Assembly (NCBI GenBank): GCA_026008535.1
Contig: BRKX01000003.1
Coordinates: forward strand, 29,378,001 to 29,442,000
Direction: 5' to 3'
Length of the DNA stretch: 64,000 nt
Source of the DNA: Perilla frutescens
Lineage: Eukaryota > Streptophyta > Magnoliopsida > Lamiales > Lamiaceae
In this document: piece after piece, positions 23,377 through 34,368 of the stretch
Numbering within the stretch: the stretch's first letter is position 1
Layout of the letters: every line of letters begins with the position of its first letter
Translations under genes and position numbers: made by a program
The notes under the pieces: model-generated
Told to the model about the DNA's origin: nothing
What the model saw: only the letters and a program-made list of their open reading frames with translations
The model's database searches: none

Positions 23377-24070
23377 AAAAGCTTTGGCTTCCCTTGGAAG
23401 CCATTGCTGTGCAGGAATACTGCAAAAGTTACCCCGGGTTCGGTTAAAAGCTGCTTTATTCGATGTCGAGGTCCAAATGACTTCAGATACGAAATCTAAA
23501 AATACCGGGAGACTCGTTGGCTCGAATACTAGTGAACCATTTTGTTTCATGAAGAAGACGGGTTCGTCAGAAGGAAGACGAGCAAAGATTCCCTTTCTGG
23601 AATTTACTTTTACTATTCACTCAGACTGACAGATTTGGCTCCCGAGCGTTCGATTGACCTCAGAATGTCAATCCGTGAACGCCAACGGAATCCTTGAGTC
23701 ATTTCCCATAAGAGGGGCCTGACAGAGCTGGACTTGGATTAACGAGGAGGATTTCGTAAATTTCTCAAAACACGAACGCACGCAAAAGTTACTATTCATT
23801 CTTCTTTTAAATGCGTTTTTCATTACCGGGAACTCAAATGACTTCAGAATTAAAATCCGAAAACACCGGCATACTCCTTGAGTTAAAACCTTTCTAACGA
23901 GACCACGGATGGTAATAAAATAGTTAAAATCACATTTCTCAAAAGGCGATCTGACTCCTAAAGTCGTGACTGACATCCAACCTTAGCTAATCTTAATTAA
24001 ATTCTTTCTTAATTAATTAACTTATCATTAACATTCCTCTAAACCTTATTCAGAAATCTGGGGTATTACA

Positions 24071-24083
24071 TCCTACCCTCCTT
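24071..24083 (-). promoter_or_regulatory. Polypurine tract, gypsy G
   Basis: Minus strand AAGGAGGGTAGGA immediately before the LTR TGTAATACCCC, preceded by the conserved AAATTTCGGGACGAAATTT. Confidence 0.85.
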
Positions 24084-24108
24084 AAATAAAATTTCGTCCC
24101 GAAATTTA

Positions 24109-25142
24109 CTAACCATGATAAGCGATATCAGGGTACTTCTTGAGCAACTCGGATTCAAGCTCCCAAGTTGCTTCCTCCGAACCATGGTGGTTCCAGATTA
24201 CTTTCACAAGGTCGATCTCTTTATTTCTCAGCTTCTGAATTTTTCGATCCACAATGGCTTGAGGTTTTCTTCATAGGCCAAGTCCTCATTCAGGATTATC
24301 TCTTCCTTGCTAATCACGTGTTTTGAATCAAACACGTATTTCCGTAACATCGAGACATGAAAGACATCATGCACGTTACTCAGGTTGGGTGGTAAGGCCA
24401 ACCTGTAGGCTACTTCATTCACCTTTTCTAAGATCTCAAAAGGTCCAATAAATCTGGGCCTTAATTTGCTTCGTTTGCCAAAATGAATTATTCCTTTTGA
24501 TGGAGACACCTTCAGAAACACTTTATCTCCAATGTTGAAACTAAGCTTCGTCCTCCTCTTATCTGCGTAGGCCTTCTGTCTATCCTGAGCTTCCTTGATG
24601 CGTTCCCGAATGAGCTCGATCTTCTGGACGGCCTCCTGGACAATCTCGGGTCCAAGTATCCTTTTCTCTCCAACCTCGTCCCAATATAGGGACGATCTAC
24701 ACTTCTTTCCATAGAGGGCTTCATAAGGGGCCATGCCGATCGATGTCTGGTAGCTGTTGTTATAGGCAAATTCTACCAAAGGCAGTAACTCCTCCCAATT
24801 TCTTCCTTGATCGATGACGACTCCTCTAAGCATGTCTTCTAGAATCTGGATAGTCCTTTCAGATTGGCCATCCGTTTGAGGATGGAATGCTGTGCTAAAG
24901 TTGAGCTTTGATCCCATTGCATCTTGTAGGCTCCTCCAGAATCTTGAATCATGGTCCGATGTAATCGAGACCGGCACTCCATGCAAATGCACAATTTCCT
25001 TAACATACAACTGGGCTAGTTGATCTAGTCCGTCCGTCATCCTAACAGCAACAAAATGTGCCGATTTAGATAATCGATCAACGATTACCCAAATAGCGGT
25101 ATTTCCCCGCTTAGACCTTGGCAATCCTACGACAAAGTCCAT
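24109..25142 (-). pseudogene. Gypsy G integrase core and chromodomain
   Basis: The core starts MDFVVGLPRSKRGNTAIWV (first Asp), with the second Asp in TSDHDSRF and the Glu in the HPQTDGQSERTIQ region. All three acidic positions look present, though SDHD departs from the usual SDRD. A frameshift by loss of one A in the A-run near 24270 gives an early stop at 24228. In the shifted frame a chromodomain-like tail with HHGSEEATWELESEL runs to a TAG at 24109. The chromodomain would guide integration toward marked heterochromatin. It joins the upstream part across a TGA at 25161. Confidence 0.92.
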
Positions 25143-25160
25143 GTTGATGTGATCCCACTT

Positions 25161-25946
25161 TCATTCAGGAATTTCTAGGGGTTGAAGCAAACCAGAAGGT
25201 TTTTGATGCAAAGCTTTCACTTGTTGACAACTCAGACACCTTTCCACGAAGGCGGCTATTTCCCTTTTCATGTTATTCCACCAGAAGATTCTCTTGAGGT
25301 CTTGGTACATCTTGGTGCTTCCGGGATATGCTGTATATGGCGTGTCATGTGCTTCGCACATGATTTCCTCCTTCAGTTCTCCCTTGTTAGGCATACAAAG
25401 CCTTCCTTTGAACAAGAGTGCGTTGTCGGCGGCTTCCGCGAATTCTTGAGAGTTATCAGTTCGCGCTTCAGCCCTCTTCTTTTCGAGAAACTCGTCTCCT
25501 CTTTGAGCTTCAATTATCCTTTGCCTTAGGTCGGGCTGAGCGACTGTCGTGGCAATTTGAGCTTGAATGGTCTCGGGTGGTGTTAGCACCTCGATTTTTA
25601 ACTTTTCGAATTCCTTGCGAAGATCTTCCTGAGCTGAAACGAGTCCTAACTCTGTCTTCTCTTCTCTACTTAGGGCATCTGCTACTACATTTGCTTTCCC
25701 TGAGTGGTAGTGGATCGTACAGTCATAGTCTTTTACGAGTTCTAGCCATCTTCTTTGTCTCATGTTAAGATCTTTTTGCTCAAAGAAATACTTCAAGCTC
25801 TTGTGATCTGAGAAGATCTCACACTTAGCTCCGTAGAGATAGTGCCTCCAGATCTTCAGCGCATGAACGACCGCTGCTAGTTCCAAGTCATGCGTCGTGT
25901 AGTTCTGTTCGTGATTCTTAAGCTGTCTAGAAGCATAAGCAATCAC
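25161..25946 (-). pseudogene. Gypsy G RNase H C-terminal part and integrase zinc domain
   Basis: Begins IAYASRQLKNHEQNY (RNase H), with FSDHKSLKYFF and DALSREEK at the RNase H end. The integrase HHCC finger follows: a His pair in HDTPYTAYPG and the Cys pair in CLSCQQVK. The frame matches the segments on both sides, separated only by stops at 25956 and 25161. Confidence 0.92.
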
Positions 25947-25955
25947 ATTTCCTTT

Positions 25956-26933
25956 CTACATTAGTACGCATCCTAATCCTTTACTTGATGCGTCTGCGTA
26001 AACCACAAAATCTTCATTCCCTTCTGGGATGGCTAAAACAGGGGCTGTGGTTAGCATCTTCTTCAAGGTTTGAAAACTCTCTTCACATTTAGGCGTCCAT
26101 TTAAACTTGGAGTCCTTTTGTAGTAGTCGCGTCATAGGCTTGGATATAGTCGAGAATCCTTCAATGAATCTGCGATAGTATCCAGCGAGTCCTAGAAAAC
26201 TTCTTATCTCGTTCACACTTCTTGGAGACTTCCAGTTGCTTACAGCTTCAATCTTGGCCGGATCCACCTTGATTCCTTCTACCGAGACGATATGACCTAG
26301 GAACGCTACTTCTTTGAGCCAAAACTCACATTTGCTAAACTTAGCATAAAGCTTTTCTCTTCTTAAGGTTTCTAGCACCACTCTCAGGTGTTCCTGATGT
26401 TCTTCCTCATCCTTGGAGTAGATGAGAATATCATCTATGAAAACTAGGACAAACTTATCAAGGTACGGGTGGAAAACCTGGTTCATCAAATCCATGAACA
26501 CTGCTGGGGCGTTGGTTAATCCGAATGGCATTACCACAAACTCGTAGTGCCCATAGCGAGTTTTGAAAGCGGTCTTAGGGATATCCTCCTTTCAGATTTT
26601 TAACTGATGGTACCCAGATCTTAAGTCTATCTTGGAGAAGACACGTGCTCCCTTGAGTTGATCGAAGAGATCGTCTATTCTTGGGAGAGGGTATCGATTC
26701 TTGATGGTTAGCTTATTAAGCTCTCTATAGTCGATGCACATTCTTAATGTGCCATCTTTTTTCTTTACGAACAAGATTGGGGCTCCCCAAGGCGACACAC
26801 TAGGTTGGATAAAACCTAGGTCTAGTAACTCTTGCAGTTGAACTTTGAGTTCTTGCAACTCCTTATGCGCCATTCTGTAGGGGGCTTTTGAGACTGGGGC
26901 GGCTCCTGGTTCCAACTTGATAGCGAACTCCAC
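25956..26933 (-). pseudogene. Gypsy G reverse transcriptase and start of RNase H
   Basis: RT covers the PYRMAHKELQELK start, SPWGAPILFVKKKDG, MCIDYRELN, SKIDLRSGYHQ, VMPFGLTNAP and the active site FIDDILIY (Asp pair at about 26430-26435). The thumb/connection reads FLGLAGYYRRFI and RNase H starts at YADASSKGLGCVL. One stop (26592) interrupts it after the finger domain and another (25956) follows RNase H strand 1. Active-site residues are intact. The segment opens after a stop at 26934. Confidence 0.94.
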
Positions 26934-27638
26934 TTACCTGTCTGGAGGTAGTCCTGGCAGCTCCTTTGGGAATACGTCAGGATATTCTCTTATGACTGGA
27001 ACGTCTTCGATGGAAAGTTCTCCTACCTCTTTCCTTATTAGGTTGACTAAAAATGCTTGGCAGTCGTTCTTCCTTATCATCTTGGTGGCTTTTAGGGCGG
27101 ATATCACTGAGATTTTGGTTCCTAGCCTTGATCCGTAGATTTTCACCTCGGGTTTCTCGGGTGGTCGAAGCGTTACCTCCCTCTCGGGACAGCTTATGGA
27201 AGCATTAGCTGAGGCTAACCAATCCATTCCTAGGATTATGTCGAAGTCCTGAATCTTTATCACATAAAGATTTGACTTAAAGTTTTCCCCTTCTATGTTT
27301 AATTCTAGGTTAGAGCAGACCTTCCTAGACATCATTTTCTTTCCAGAGGGAATACTTATTTCAAGGGCATTCTCGGCATTCTCAGGTTCAATCTTCAGTT
27401 TCTTACAAACAGACTCAGTTATAAACGAATGCGATGCTCCTGTGTCAAAGAGAGCTAAAACTGGCGTCTCGAGGAGGGTAATCATACCTGCTAGATTACC
27501 TGGGGCCTTCACAGCTTGCTGTTGATTGAGAGCATAAGTACGAGCTGGCTGAGGCGGCCTTTGTCCTTGATTGGACCTTTGGTCTCGCCCTTGGTTCGGT
27601 CTCAGGTTCAGTCCCGGCCTTTGACCCTGAGGTCCTCC
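26934..27638 (-). pseudogene. Gypsy G aspartic protease region
   Basis: Active-site motif FDTGASHSFI with Asp at about 27446, followed by the flap region and ILGMDWL (about 27260), typical of plant gypsy retropepsins. It lies in the same frame as gag upstream and RT downstream. The stretch 27513-27638 is a Pro/Gln/Arg-rich linker from gag. The protease would cut the Gag-Pol polyprotein during particle maturation. Confidence 0.92.
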
Positions 27639-28580
27639 TTACTGCAGTCTTGGCTGGTTTCCAGGAAGTTGCTGAAGTGGTTGCGGGTACATGGGTTGTT
27701 GTGGTGTTTGGGATCGTTGGTTGCTTCCTTTAGGGCACTCTCTCTTGAAGTGCCCCTCCTCACCACAGTTGTAGCACCCAGTTAAATTTGCTCGACAGAC
27801 TCCAGGATGCATTCTTCCGCACTTTTGACACGGCCTAAAACTAGGGGCGTTGCTAAGTTGATTTCGAGGCACCCCTGACTCTCGGTTTTGCCAGTGGGGT
27901 TTCTTCTTTCTGTCATCCCTTCTTCCTCTTTCCCACTTCCTTTTCCCCTTCGGATCATTAGACGATTGAGAGGGTTGAATCTTCTGAGGAAGGATGGCTT
28001 CTATGCTCAATGCTTTGGCTAAGGTTCGGACATAAGACATGTCTTCTTGCCCAGCGAGGGCTATGCCAATCTCGGATCTGAGTCCTTTCTTGAACTTGCG
28101 TGCTTTCTTCCCGTCTGTGTCCACTAGATGTGGAGCATGCCTTGACAACTGGTTGAATTCTCTATCGTATTCCGACACTGTCTTATTCCCTTGCTTCAGA
28201 TTCCAGAACTCCATCTCTTTTGCCTCTCGGTAACAATCGGGGATATACTTCTGATACAGGTCATGCTTGAAATCTTCCCAACTATAGTCTTCCCATTGAA
28301 CCGGGGTTATGGTCCTTCGTACGGACTCCCACCAGTAGTCCGCATCCTCCGTTAACATGAAAAGAGCGCAACTTAGTTTCTCTCCTTCAGTGCAAGCTAT
28401 GAAATCGAAGATTCGTTCTAAGGAGCGAACCCATTTTTCGGCATCCATTGGATCTCCTAAACCATTAAACGATGGAGGGTTGTGATTGAGAAACACACTT
28501 TCGGCTTTTGGACCAAGGTTTGGGGCTTGCTCAGGTTCGTTCTCATCCTCATTCTTGGCTTGACGTCTTCGAGGCAGCAT
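27639..28580 (-). pseudogene. Gypsy G gag (capsid and zinc knuckle)
   Basis: Open 313-residue frame starting MLPRRRQ at 28580. It has the retrotransposon-gag core (AEKWVRSLERIFDFI, then DADYWWESV, FYQKYIPDC-like region, EFNQLSRHAP), a basic linker and a knuckle CYNCGEEGHFKREC at residues 269-282; a second Cys-rich stretch CQKCGRMHPGVC lies just before. A stop at 27639 separates it from the protease; in the family this frame reads through as one Gag-Pol. Apart from that stop the gag frame itself is intact. Start chosen because it is the first Met and follows a non-coding leader. Confidence 0.93.
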
Positions 28581-28581
28581 T

Positions 28582-28941
28582 CTAAAGAACTAAATATTAG
28601 CGAGGTTGATTAAATTTACACAAAGCAAGAATGCCTTTTGATAAGGTCTTTTAATTGCACAAGATAAATCAAACAAAACGAAGATTTAGACGTCATTCAA
28701 ACATGATGGGAAAAATTGCCTCATTTTAGAGGACTTTGGCATCGATATAGTAAATTATGGATTGCAACCGGAATAGGGCAGTCTCTTGGAAAATTCACTG
28801 CCACTATTAGGTTTCGAAATCTTAAAGCATCTATTACATATTAAAGTCTTGGTCAGAGCGGATATTTAGATTACAGACAAACAGATGGATTAGATATCTA
28901 GGTGTTCTAACAGCAACACCTTCTACATCTCCTTTCTATGC
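28582..28941 (-). other. Spacer between extra ORF and gag, element G
   Basis: About 360 bp with no ORF. It is AT-rich leader sequence. Confidence 0.5.
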
Positions 28942-29715
28942 TTAATCATGAGCCGGGGCTTTACCCTTCTCCTTGCATGGCGATCCTACTTCCTCTTCGC
29001 CTTCTTCTGGGTCCTCGTCTTCTTCTTCTTCGTCTCCGATATCAACCGTTTCTGGGACGGTGAACTTGAATGTCCTCATGCGAACAGTCCCTTCAGGATA
29101 CTGATGGGGCATACACTGTCCCAGACCCTGAGAAGCGGACACAGGGGTCCACTGGTTCACTTGAGGAGTGCAGGAGAATAGGGACTCGGTGTGGTTCACG
29201 ATTCGGGCATTTGAGGGTCCTGCCCCTGCGGTTCCTTCGTCGTGAGGATGTGGCACTTGAAATCCAGGGGGACTGTTGAGAGTCGCCCTATGCAATTCTA
29301 GCTCTACCACGAGAGAGGGATTTTGCTCATCTTCTTGCTGCTCGGCTAAGGCGTGCACGTGGCCATACTCTGATACCCAACGAGCCATTAAGGCTGACGA
29401 GAATTTCGTCAGGTTTCCGATCTCAGCGTACGTCTCGGGATCGCGGGTGATCGTGCTTTGTAAGATACGGTACATTGTAGGCCTCCAAGCAGGTGGCGCA
29501 TGCTCACACATACGGATGCACGTTTCCAAGTCGGATACACTCCCGGGCTTCCCTCCGTAGCCATTTGCCCAAGCCTACCTTTCGAAGTATCTCGCCATGT
29601 AGGACAGCAACTGTTCGTTACCATTCCAAGTTTCTCTTCTTAATCTCTCAACTCTTTCTTGCACAGGACGGAAAAGAGGCACGCTCTTCCTAGCTGTCGA
29701 ACGACGCTTAACCAT
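28942..29715 (-). pseudogene. Extra ORF upstream of gag in gypsy G, function unknown
   Basis: Sense-strand frame of 258 codons from Met at 29715 (MVKRRSTARKSV) to a TAA at 28942, broken once by a TAG near 29580. The N-terminal part is basic; the middle (about residues 60-120) looks helical with Trp and Tyr (PPAWRPTMYRIL, LMARWVSEYGHVHAL); the C-terminus is very acidic (GDEEEEDEDPEEGEEE). I recognise no domain. It lies between primer site and gag, where Ogre/Tat elements carry an extra ORF but Tekay-type chromoviruses usually do not (from memory). The lone stop in 258 codons, against five in pol, suggests it was coding until recently. Confidence 0.65.
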
Positions 29716-30233
29716 CTAGAAGAGAATAACTTAATCAGTCTAGATTCAAAAAGGGAGACCTAAGGTCCTCCTAATGTCTGGATTAATCTTGCATGCTCAA
29801 TTCCATTTTATGAAGCAGTTGACAACTTTTATAAAACTTTTGGTGCCCAAAGTTCTTTAAACATAGATTGTTTACCTTTTTTTTTGAGTCAAAATTTCGA
29901 GAGATGATTTTTAAGTCATTTTGGAATCGAGAAATCTTTTCACAAACTTTCCATCTGGGAAATCATCTTACCCGAACACCTTTTACTTGGAATTTCATTC
30001 TCACGGTTTTTCTCTTATCCATAAAACAGGTATGCTTGCTCAAATCTTTTCCCTTTCTGTATTCCAAAATCATGAATCCAAAATCCAAAATTTCTATGCT
30101 ATCATACCTTGATTTTTGGTTGAGAGTGCGAGGGTGATGGCGAGCTGTGGGTTGCTGCTTTAACTTATCAGAGAATAACTTATTTTCACATAGACTTATT
30201 TCAAACTAGTAGACAGGTCTGCAGAGTTGCAAA
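29716..30233 (-). other. 5' leader of gypsy G
   Basis: Between primer site and extra ORF. AT-rich, no ORF or repeat seen. Confidence 0.5.
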
Positions 30234-30248
30234 CCTGCTCTGATACCA
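30234..30248 (-). promoter_or_regulatory. Primer binding site, gypsy G
   Basis: Minus strand TGGTATCAGAGCAGG, 15 nt complementary to the 3' end of plant initiator tRNA-Met, 2 nt from the LTR. Confidence 0.92.
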
Positions 30249-30250
30249 AC

Positions 30251-33200
30251 TGTAACAGCCCGGTCCAGAGATAGGGATTTCCGAGTGGGGACAGGGTGTT
30301 ATTAAGGGATTAATGAATAAAGATAGGGGATTTATCAAGCAGTTTAAGAATCAAGACGTGCTTTAGAAGTTGAATGGTGATACTCGGGTTTACTTAGATT
30401 AAAAGAAAGCATGCTTAAGTGGAATGAAATGGCTAACTAATCAGATACTGACTTGTTGGACTTCTTTGCAGATGAACGGAGGTTATACTCAAAAGCAGAG
30501 ATAAACATAATATGCATCATATAAGTATTAGATCGTTTCTGAGGGGATTATTCATAGAGTCTTGCTAAACATAATAGGACTTAAACAGAATTGAAAAGAG
30601 TGTATCAGAGTAGCGGATCACAAAGTGGGATTTCATAGAAACACTAGATAATAGCAAAATAGTCTTGGCAGCCAACCCACATTCACAGCCACCAGCATCT
30701 CAACCTGAAAACATTTGAAAAGAGAGGGCATGAGCACTAATGTACTCAGTGGGTTTTAGTGAAAATGCTTTTATAACTTTCAAGATATCCAATTATTAAT
30801 AGACGGTATACGGAGAGCAAAACGCAAAAGCCCTCTCCGTATCCGTAAAACCTTTTCTTTTCTTTTGGGCCCAACTTGACTGAAACCTGTCGTCAACTGT
30901 ACCCTTAGGCATGCCATAGGATAGAAGAGGGGTTACCTCAAATATCCGATCGAGTTTGCGAGGGAAAAACCCCTCAGCGTCTACCTTAATAGTTCTGAGC
31001 TCGAGTCCTACTTAAGTGGATGCTAAGTCCATCTCTTCCTATTCTTGCTAACATTACCAGGCTTAGAACAATGTCTAAGGCTAATATCTTATCACTACAT
31101 GATCTCGGCCTACAAAAGGGGGGGGGGGTAAAGCTACCCTAACAAGGCAATCCTTAATCCTTAACTATACGAGCTTTATTAAAGCATAAACATTCAAGTA
31201 CGAGGAATTGACGCCGATAAACATTGACTGCAAATAAAGCAATTCTAAACACTTCATGCTAGCATAAATCGTAAATAAACAATTCTAGCATATCTAAACA
31301 TACTTGAGAGCTCACTTAACTTATACTAGCTTTCTTTACTTTATCTAACCCAAATAATAATTCAGCATAATCATGCATAACTCCTTTTATTCCTTTCCTT
31401 GTACAGAGATCAAACAGGTTGAGCAAAATACTTTATTGGATATCTCATTTGCCCTAACATGCTTCTAGAGCTTATTAACTCAAACTTTAGATGAGTATAG
31501 ATTTACCCACCTTGATTACGGAACGGAAGACGAGGCAACGAGCTGGTGGTTTTCCTTAGTATTTCTCCGAGGCTCGATTCCTCCTACAAAAGTCGAATCG
31601 TCGACTTAGAAGCCTTCTTCGAAGATTTCTAATAACATGATATTAAGTAACACCCAACTAATATTCTCTTAGCTAGGACTTAATCATGGATAGCACGACT
31701 TTGACTTAATAAGGGGATCGAGAATGGTTTAATTTATTTAAGAAGCCTCTGGACTCGATCTCTAAATTTTTGACGGAAAATAACTCAATATCTTATTCGA
31801 AATAATTTGAAATTAAATTGAATACCTTACTATAATTTAAACTTGAACATGGCTTAAAAGTATCATAATTTTAAAGACTCGAAAAGATCGGAAAGACGGG
31901 GTACGGAAATAGCTGGAAAAGACGGAAACGAAACAACACAGAAAAGGAGGGGGGGGCGCCGCGGGGCTGACCTGCCCCGGCGGGCTACCTGCCGCCGCGG
32001 GGGTCGCTAGCCCCGGCGGGCTGGCCGCGGCCGTGGGGGGTGCGGCGCGGCGGCGCTCACCCCCCCGCGGGGCTCTCCCTCTCTCCCCTTTTTCTCTCTC
32101 TCATCAACTGGGTTCCTTTTTCAACGTGTTCTTCATCTGTTCTTCGTGTTCGCTGATTTCTTCGACGAACATGAAGAACACGAAGAACAATTAACCCGGA
32201 TTTTTATAAAAACAACGTACATGAATTTAACATGCAATAATATGCTTTTAAATTAAAAATAATTTGGCATTTAAACGGTATAAACACGAGAATCCTCTGG
32301 AATAAATAAATATGACTTGAACGGAATTTAACGGAATAACGGAGTTAATCTTCTAGAATAATAATAACGAAAATAAGACGAGAAATATAACGTAAGCGTT
32401 ATTATTTTGGAATTTCAATATGAATCGAAATACTACTTTAGACGAACAATAATGAAGAACGCGAAGAACATAAAGAATGGAAAGTAAGTGCGGAATTTAA
32501 AAGACGGAAAAGAAATAGAATCGAGATCGATGAACAAGAATGGACGGGGTTAGGTGCGTTGAAGGAATGTGGCTAGCTCGGCGTTTCGTCCAGTCGCAAT
32601 GGCGGCAGAGCCGCCCGCTACGATTTCAACGGCGTCCCTAGCACATTCCCTCACTGCATCCCTTCCACGCCACTCCGCTCGTCGTTTTGAAGAACACTCA
32701 CGAAGAATGATTTTTACTTCGACAGAACCTTCTCGGCTTTCAAAGCTTTTCACCCTCTCGATTTAGAAGTGAAGTGAATGTGAAATGAGCACGAATTTAC
32801 TAAAGGGGTGATCCCCTATATATAGGAAAAGCTTTGGCTTCCCTTGGAAGCCATTGCTGTGCAGGAATACTGCAAAAGTTACCCCGGGTTCGGTTAAAAG
32901 CTGCTTTATTCGATGTCAAGGTCCAAATGACTTCAGACACGAAATCTAAAAATACCGGGAGACTCATTGGCTCGAATACTAGTGAACCAACTTGTTTCAT
33001 GAAGAAGACGGGTTCGTCAGAAGGACGACGAGCAAAGATTCCCTTTTGGGAATTTACTTTTACTATTCACTCAGACTGACAGATTTGGCTCCCGAGCGTT
33101 CGATTTACCTCAGAATGTCAATCCGTGAACGCCAACAGAATCCTTGAGTCATTTCCCATAAGAGGGGCCTGACAGAGCTGGACTTGGATTAATGAGGAGG

Positions 33201-33520
33201 ATTTCGTAAATTTCTCAAAACACGAACGCACGCAAAAGTTACTATTCATTCTTCTTTTAAATGTGTTTTTCATTACCGGGAACTCAAATGACTTCAGAAT
33301 TAAAATCCGAAAACACCGGCATACTCCTTGAGTTAAAACCTTTCTAACGAGACCACGGATGGTCATAAAATAGTTAAAATCACATTTCTCAAAAGGCGAT
33401 CTGACTCCTAAAGTAGTGACTGACATCCAACCTTAGCTAATCTTAATTAAATTCTTTCTTAATTAATTAACTTATCATTAACATTCCTCTAAACCTTATT
33501 CAGAAATCTGGGGTATTACA
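30251..33520 (-). mobile_element. 5' LTR of gypsy G
   Basis: Near copy of 20767-24070 with the same ends. Visible differences include a 9-bp gap near 30700 and a shorter GC block at about 31948-32070. The sense-strand TATA box lies at 32816-32826. Confidence 0.92.
32816..32826 (-). promoter_or_regulatory. TATA box, G 5' LTR
   Basis: Same CTATATATAGG as in the 3' LTR; the active promoter copy for genomic RNA of element G. Confidence 0.65.
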
Positions 33521-33525
33521 TAGGT
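33521..33525. repeat. TSD TAGGT, right copy (element G)
   Basis: Identical to 20762-20766. Confidence 0.93.
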
Positions 33526-34103
33526 ACCAAAATTACAAGAATTAAAATAATGGTAGTTTTGATCATCTTCAAACAGTTACCAAAATAATAATTCTATTTT
33601 GAAACCTAATTTGATTAAAATTAGATAACTTTTGATATACATTAAAAATTACTATAAACTAATTTTAATCCTCCATATTTTCGACCCCTCTTAGTATTGG
33701 ATATGGAAATTTTGATAACATCAAAATTCTATTCAAATTCCAACACCAAAATAATCGAAAATAATGGATCAAATTAAGGGACAATTAAAACACATAAGTT
33801 TTGAAAAATTGAGGACCAAATTTTCGAACAAGCACATGAAATAAATCTGGAAATTAATGAAGAACATGAAATACCATTCCAAGTTCATATTTCTTGCAGG
33901 GCGAAAATTATCATGTAACTAAAATAAGAATTTTCGAACATATATCAAAAATTCAAACAATTTCAATTACAACATGCCCGAAAATTACCATACATTAAAT
34001 CTGAAAATTTAAGCACATAAATTTATCATCAATTTTAATGAAATTTTCGAAACATATATAGAATTAATCCTAAATTAACGACGATACCTGCTTTGATACC
34101 AGT
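33526..34103 (-). mobile_element. Copia D leader remnant with primer site
   Basis: AT-rich leader resembling that of copia A-C, ending at a decayed primer site (TGGTATCAAAGCAGG on the minus strand, 34088-34102). The gag, pol and 3' LTR of D are absent. Before G inserted, this sequence abutted the truncated B LTR, so a large deletion joined the two elements. Confidence 0.7.
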
Positions 34104-34368
34104 TGTTGGGGTTTTTTTTGAATTACGCACAACAAGATCTAATCGGCTAATCTATAATTCTATTGACATGAAAATCATGATTTTATATGTGATGATATAA
34201 AACATACATGTTGAACAAATCATGCAAGAACATCGAATTTAATGCAACGGAAAAATTAAATTTGAAGAACCGACTTACACAAGTTAAAGGGTTGATCACG
34301 AGATTACATGTCTAATCTCGTTGTTATAGAAGACATGGTCGAACTTGGCCTTTTCTCCACTATGTTCG
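34104..34368 (-). mobile_element. 5' LTR of copia D, inner part
   Basis: Starts TGTTGGGGTTTTTTTTG after the primer site and is interrupted at 34368 by copia C. Confidence 0.8.

Larger units (their letters stand above)
20767..24070 (-). mobile_element. 3' LTR of gypsy G
   Basis: TGTAACAGCCC to GGGTATTACA. It contains a minus-strand TATA box (23366-23376), a GC-rich block (22470-22617) with a CT tract beside it, and a poly-G run near 21644. Short ORFs within it recur in the 5' LTR and carry no coding signal. The LTR begins next to TSD TAGGT and ends at the polypurine tract. Confidence 0.92.
20767..33520 (-). mobile_element. Full-length Ty3/gypsy chromovirus G (Tekay/Del-like)
   Basis: 12.75 kb with both LTRs (3304 and 3270 bp), perfect 5-bp target duplication, tRNA-Met primer site, an extra ORF, gag-pol and polypurine tract in canonical minus-strand order. 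The pol order PR-RT-RNaseH-IN-chromodomain and the TGTAACAGCCC...GGGGTATTACA ends point to the Tekay/Del lineage (lineage by inference). LTRs differ at about 4 sites in the first roughly 300 compared bases near 20887, plus short indels, so it is among the younger insertions here. Pol has five in-frame stops and one frameshift and is inactive. Confidence 0.93.

Noticed and set aside
23100..23976. Paired ORFs repeated at 32550-33426
   Set aside because: They recur only because the two LTRs of element G are near copies; they lie in U3/R and carry no domain.
30234..30248. tRNA gene
   Set aside because: Only the 15-nt primer-complementary sequence is present; no tRNA body follows. The same holds at 8172, 20165 and 34088.
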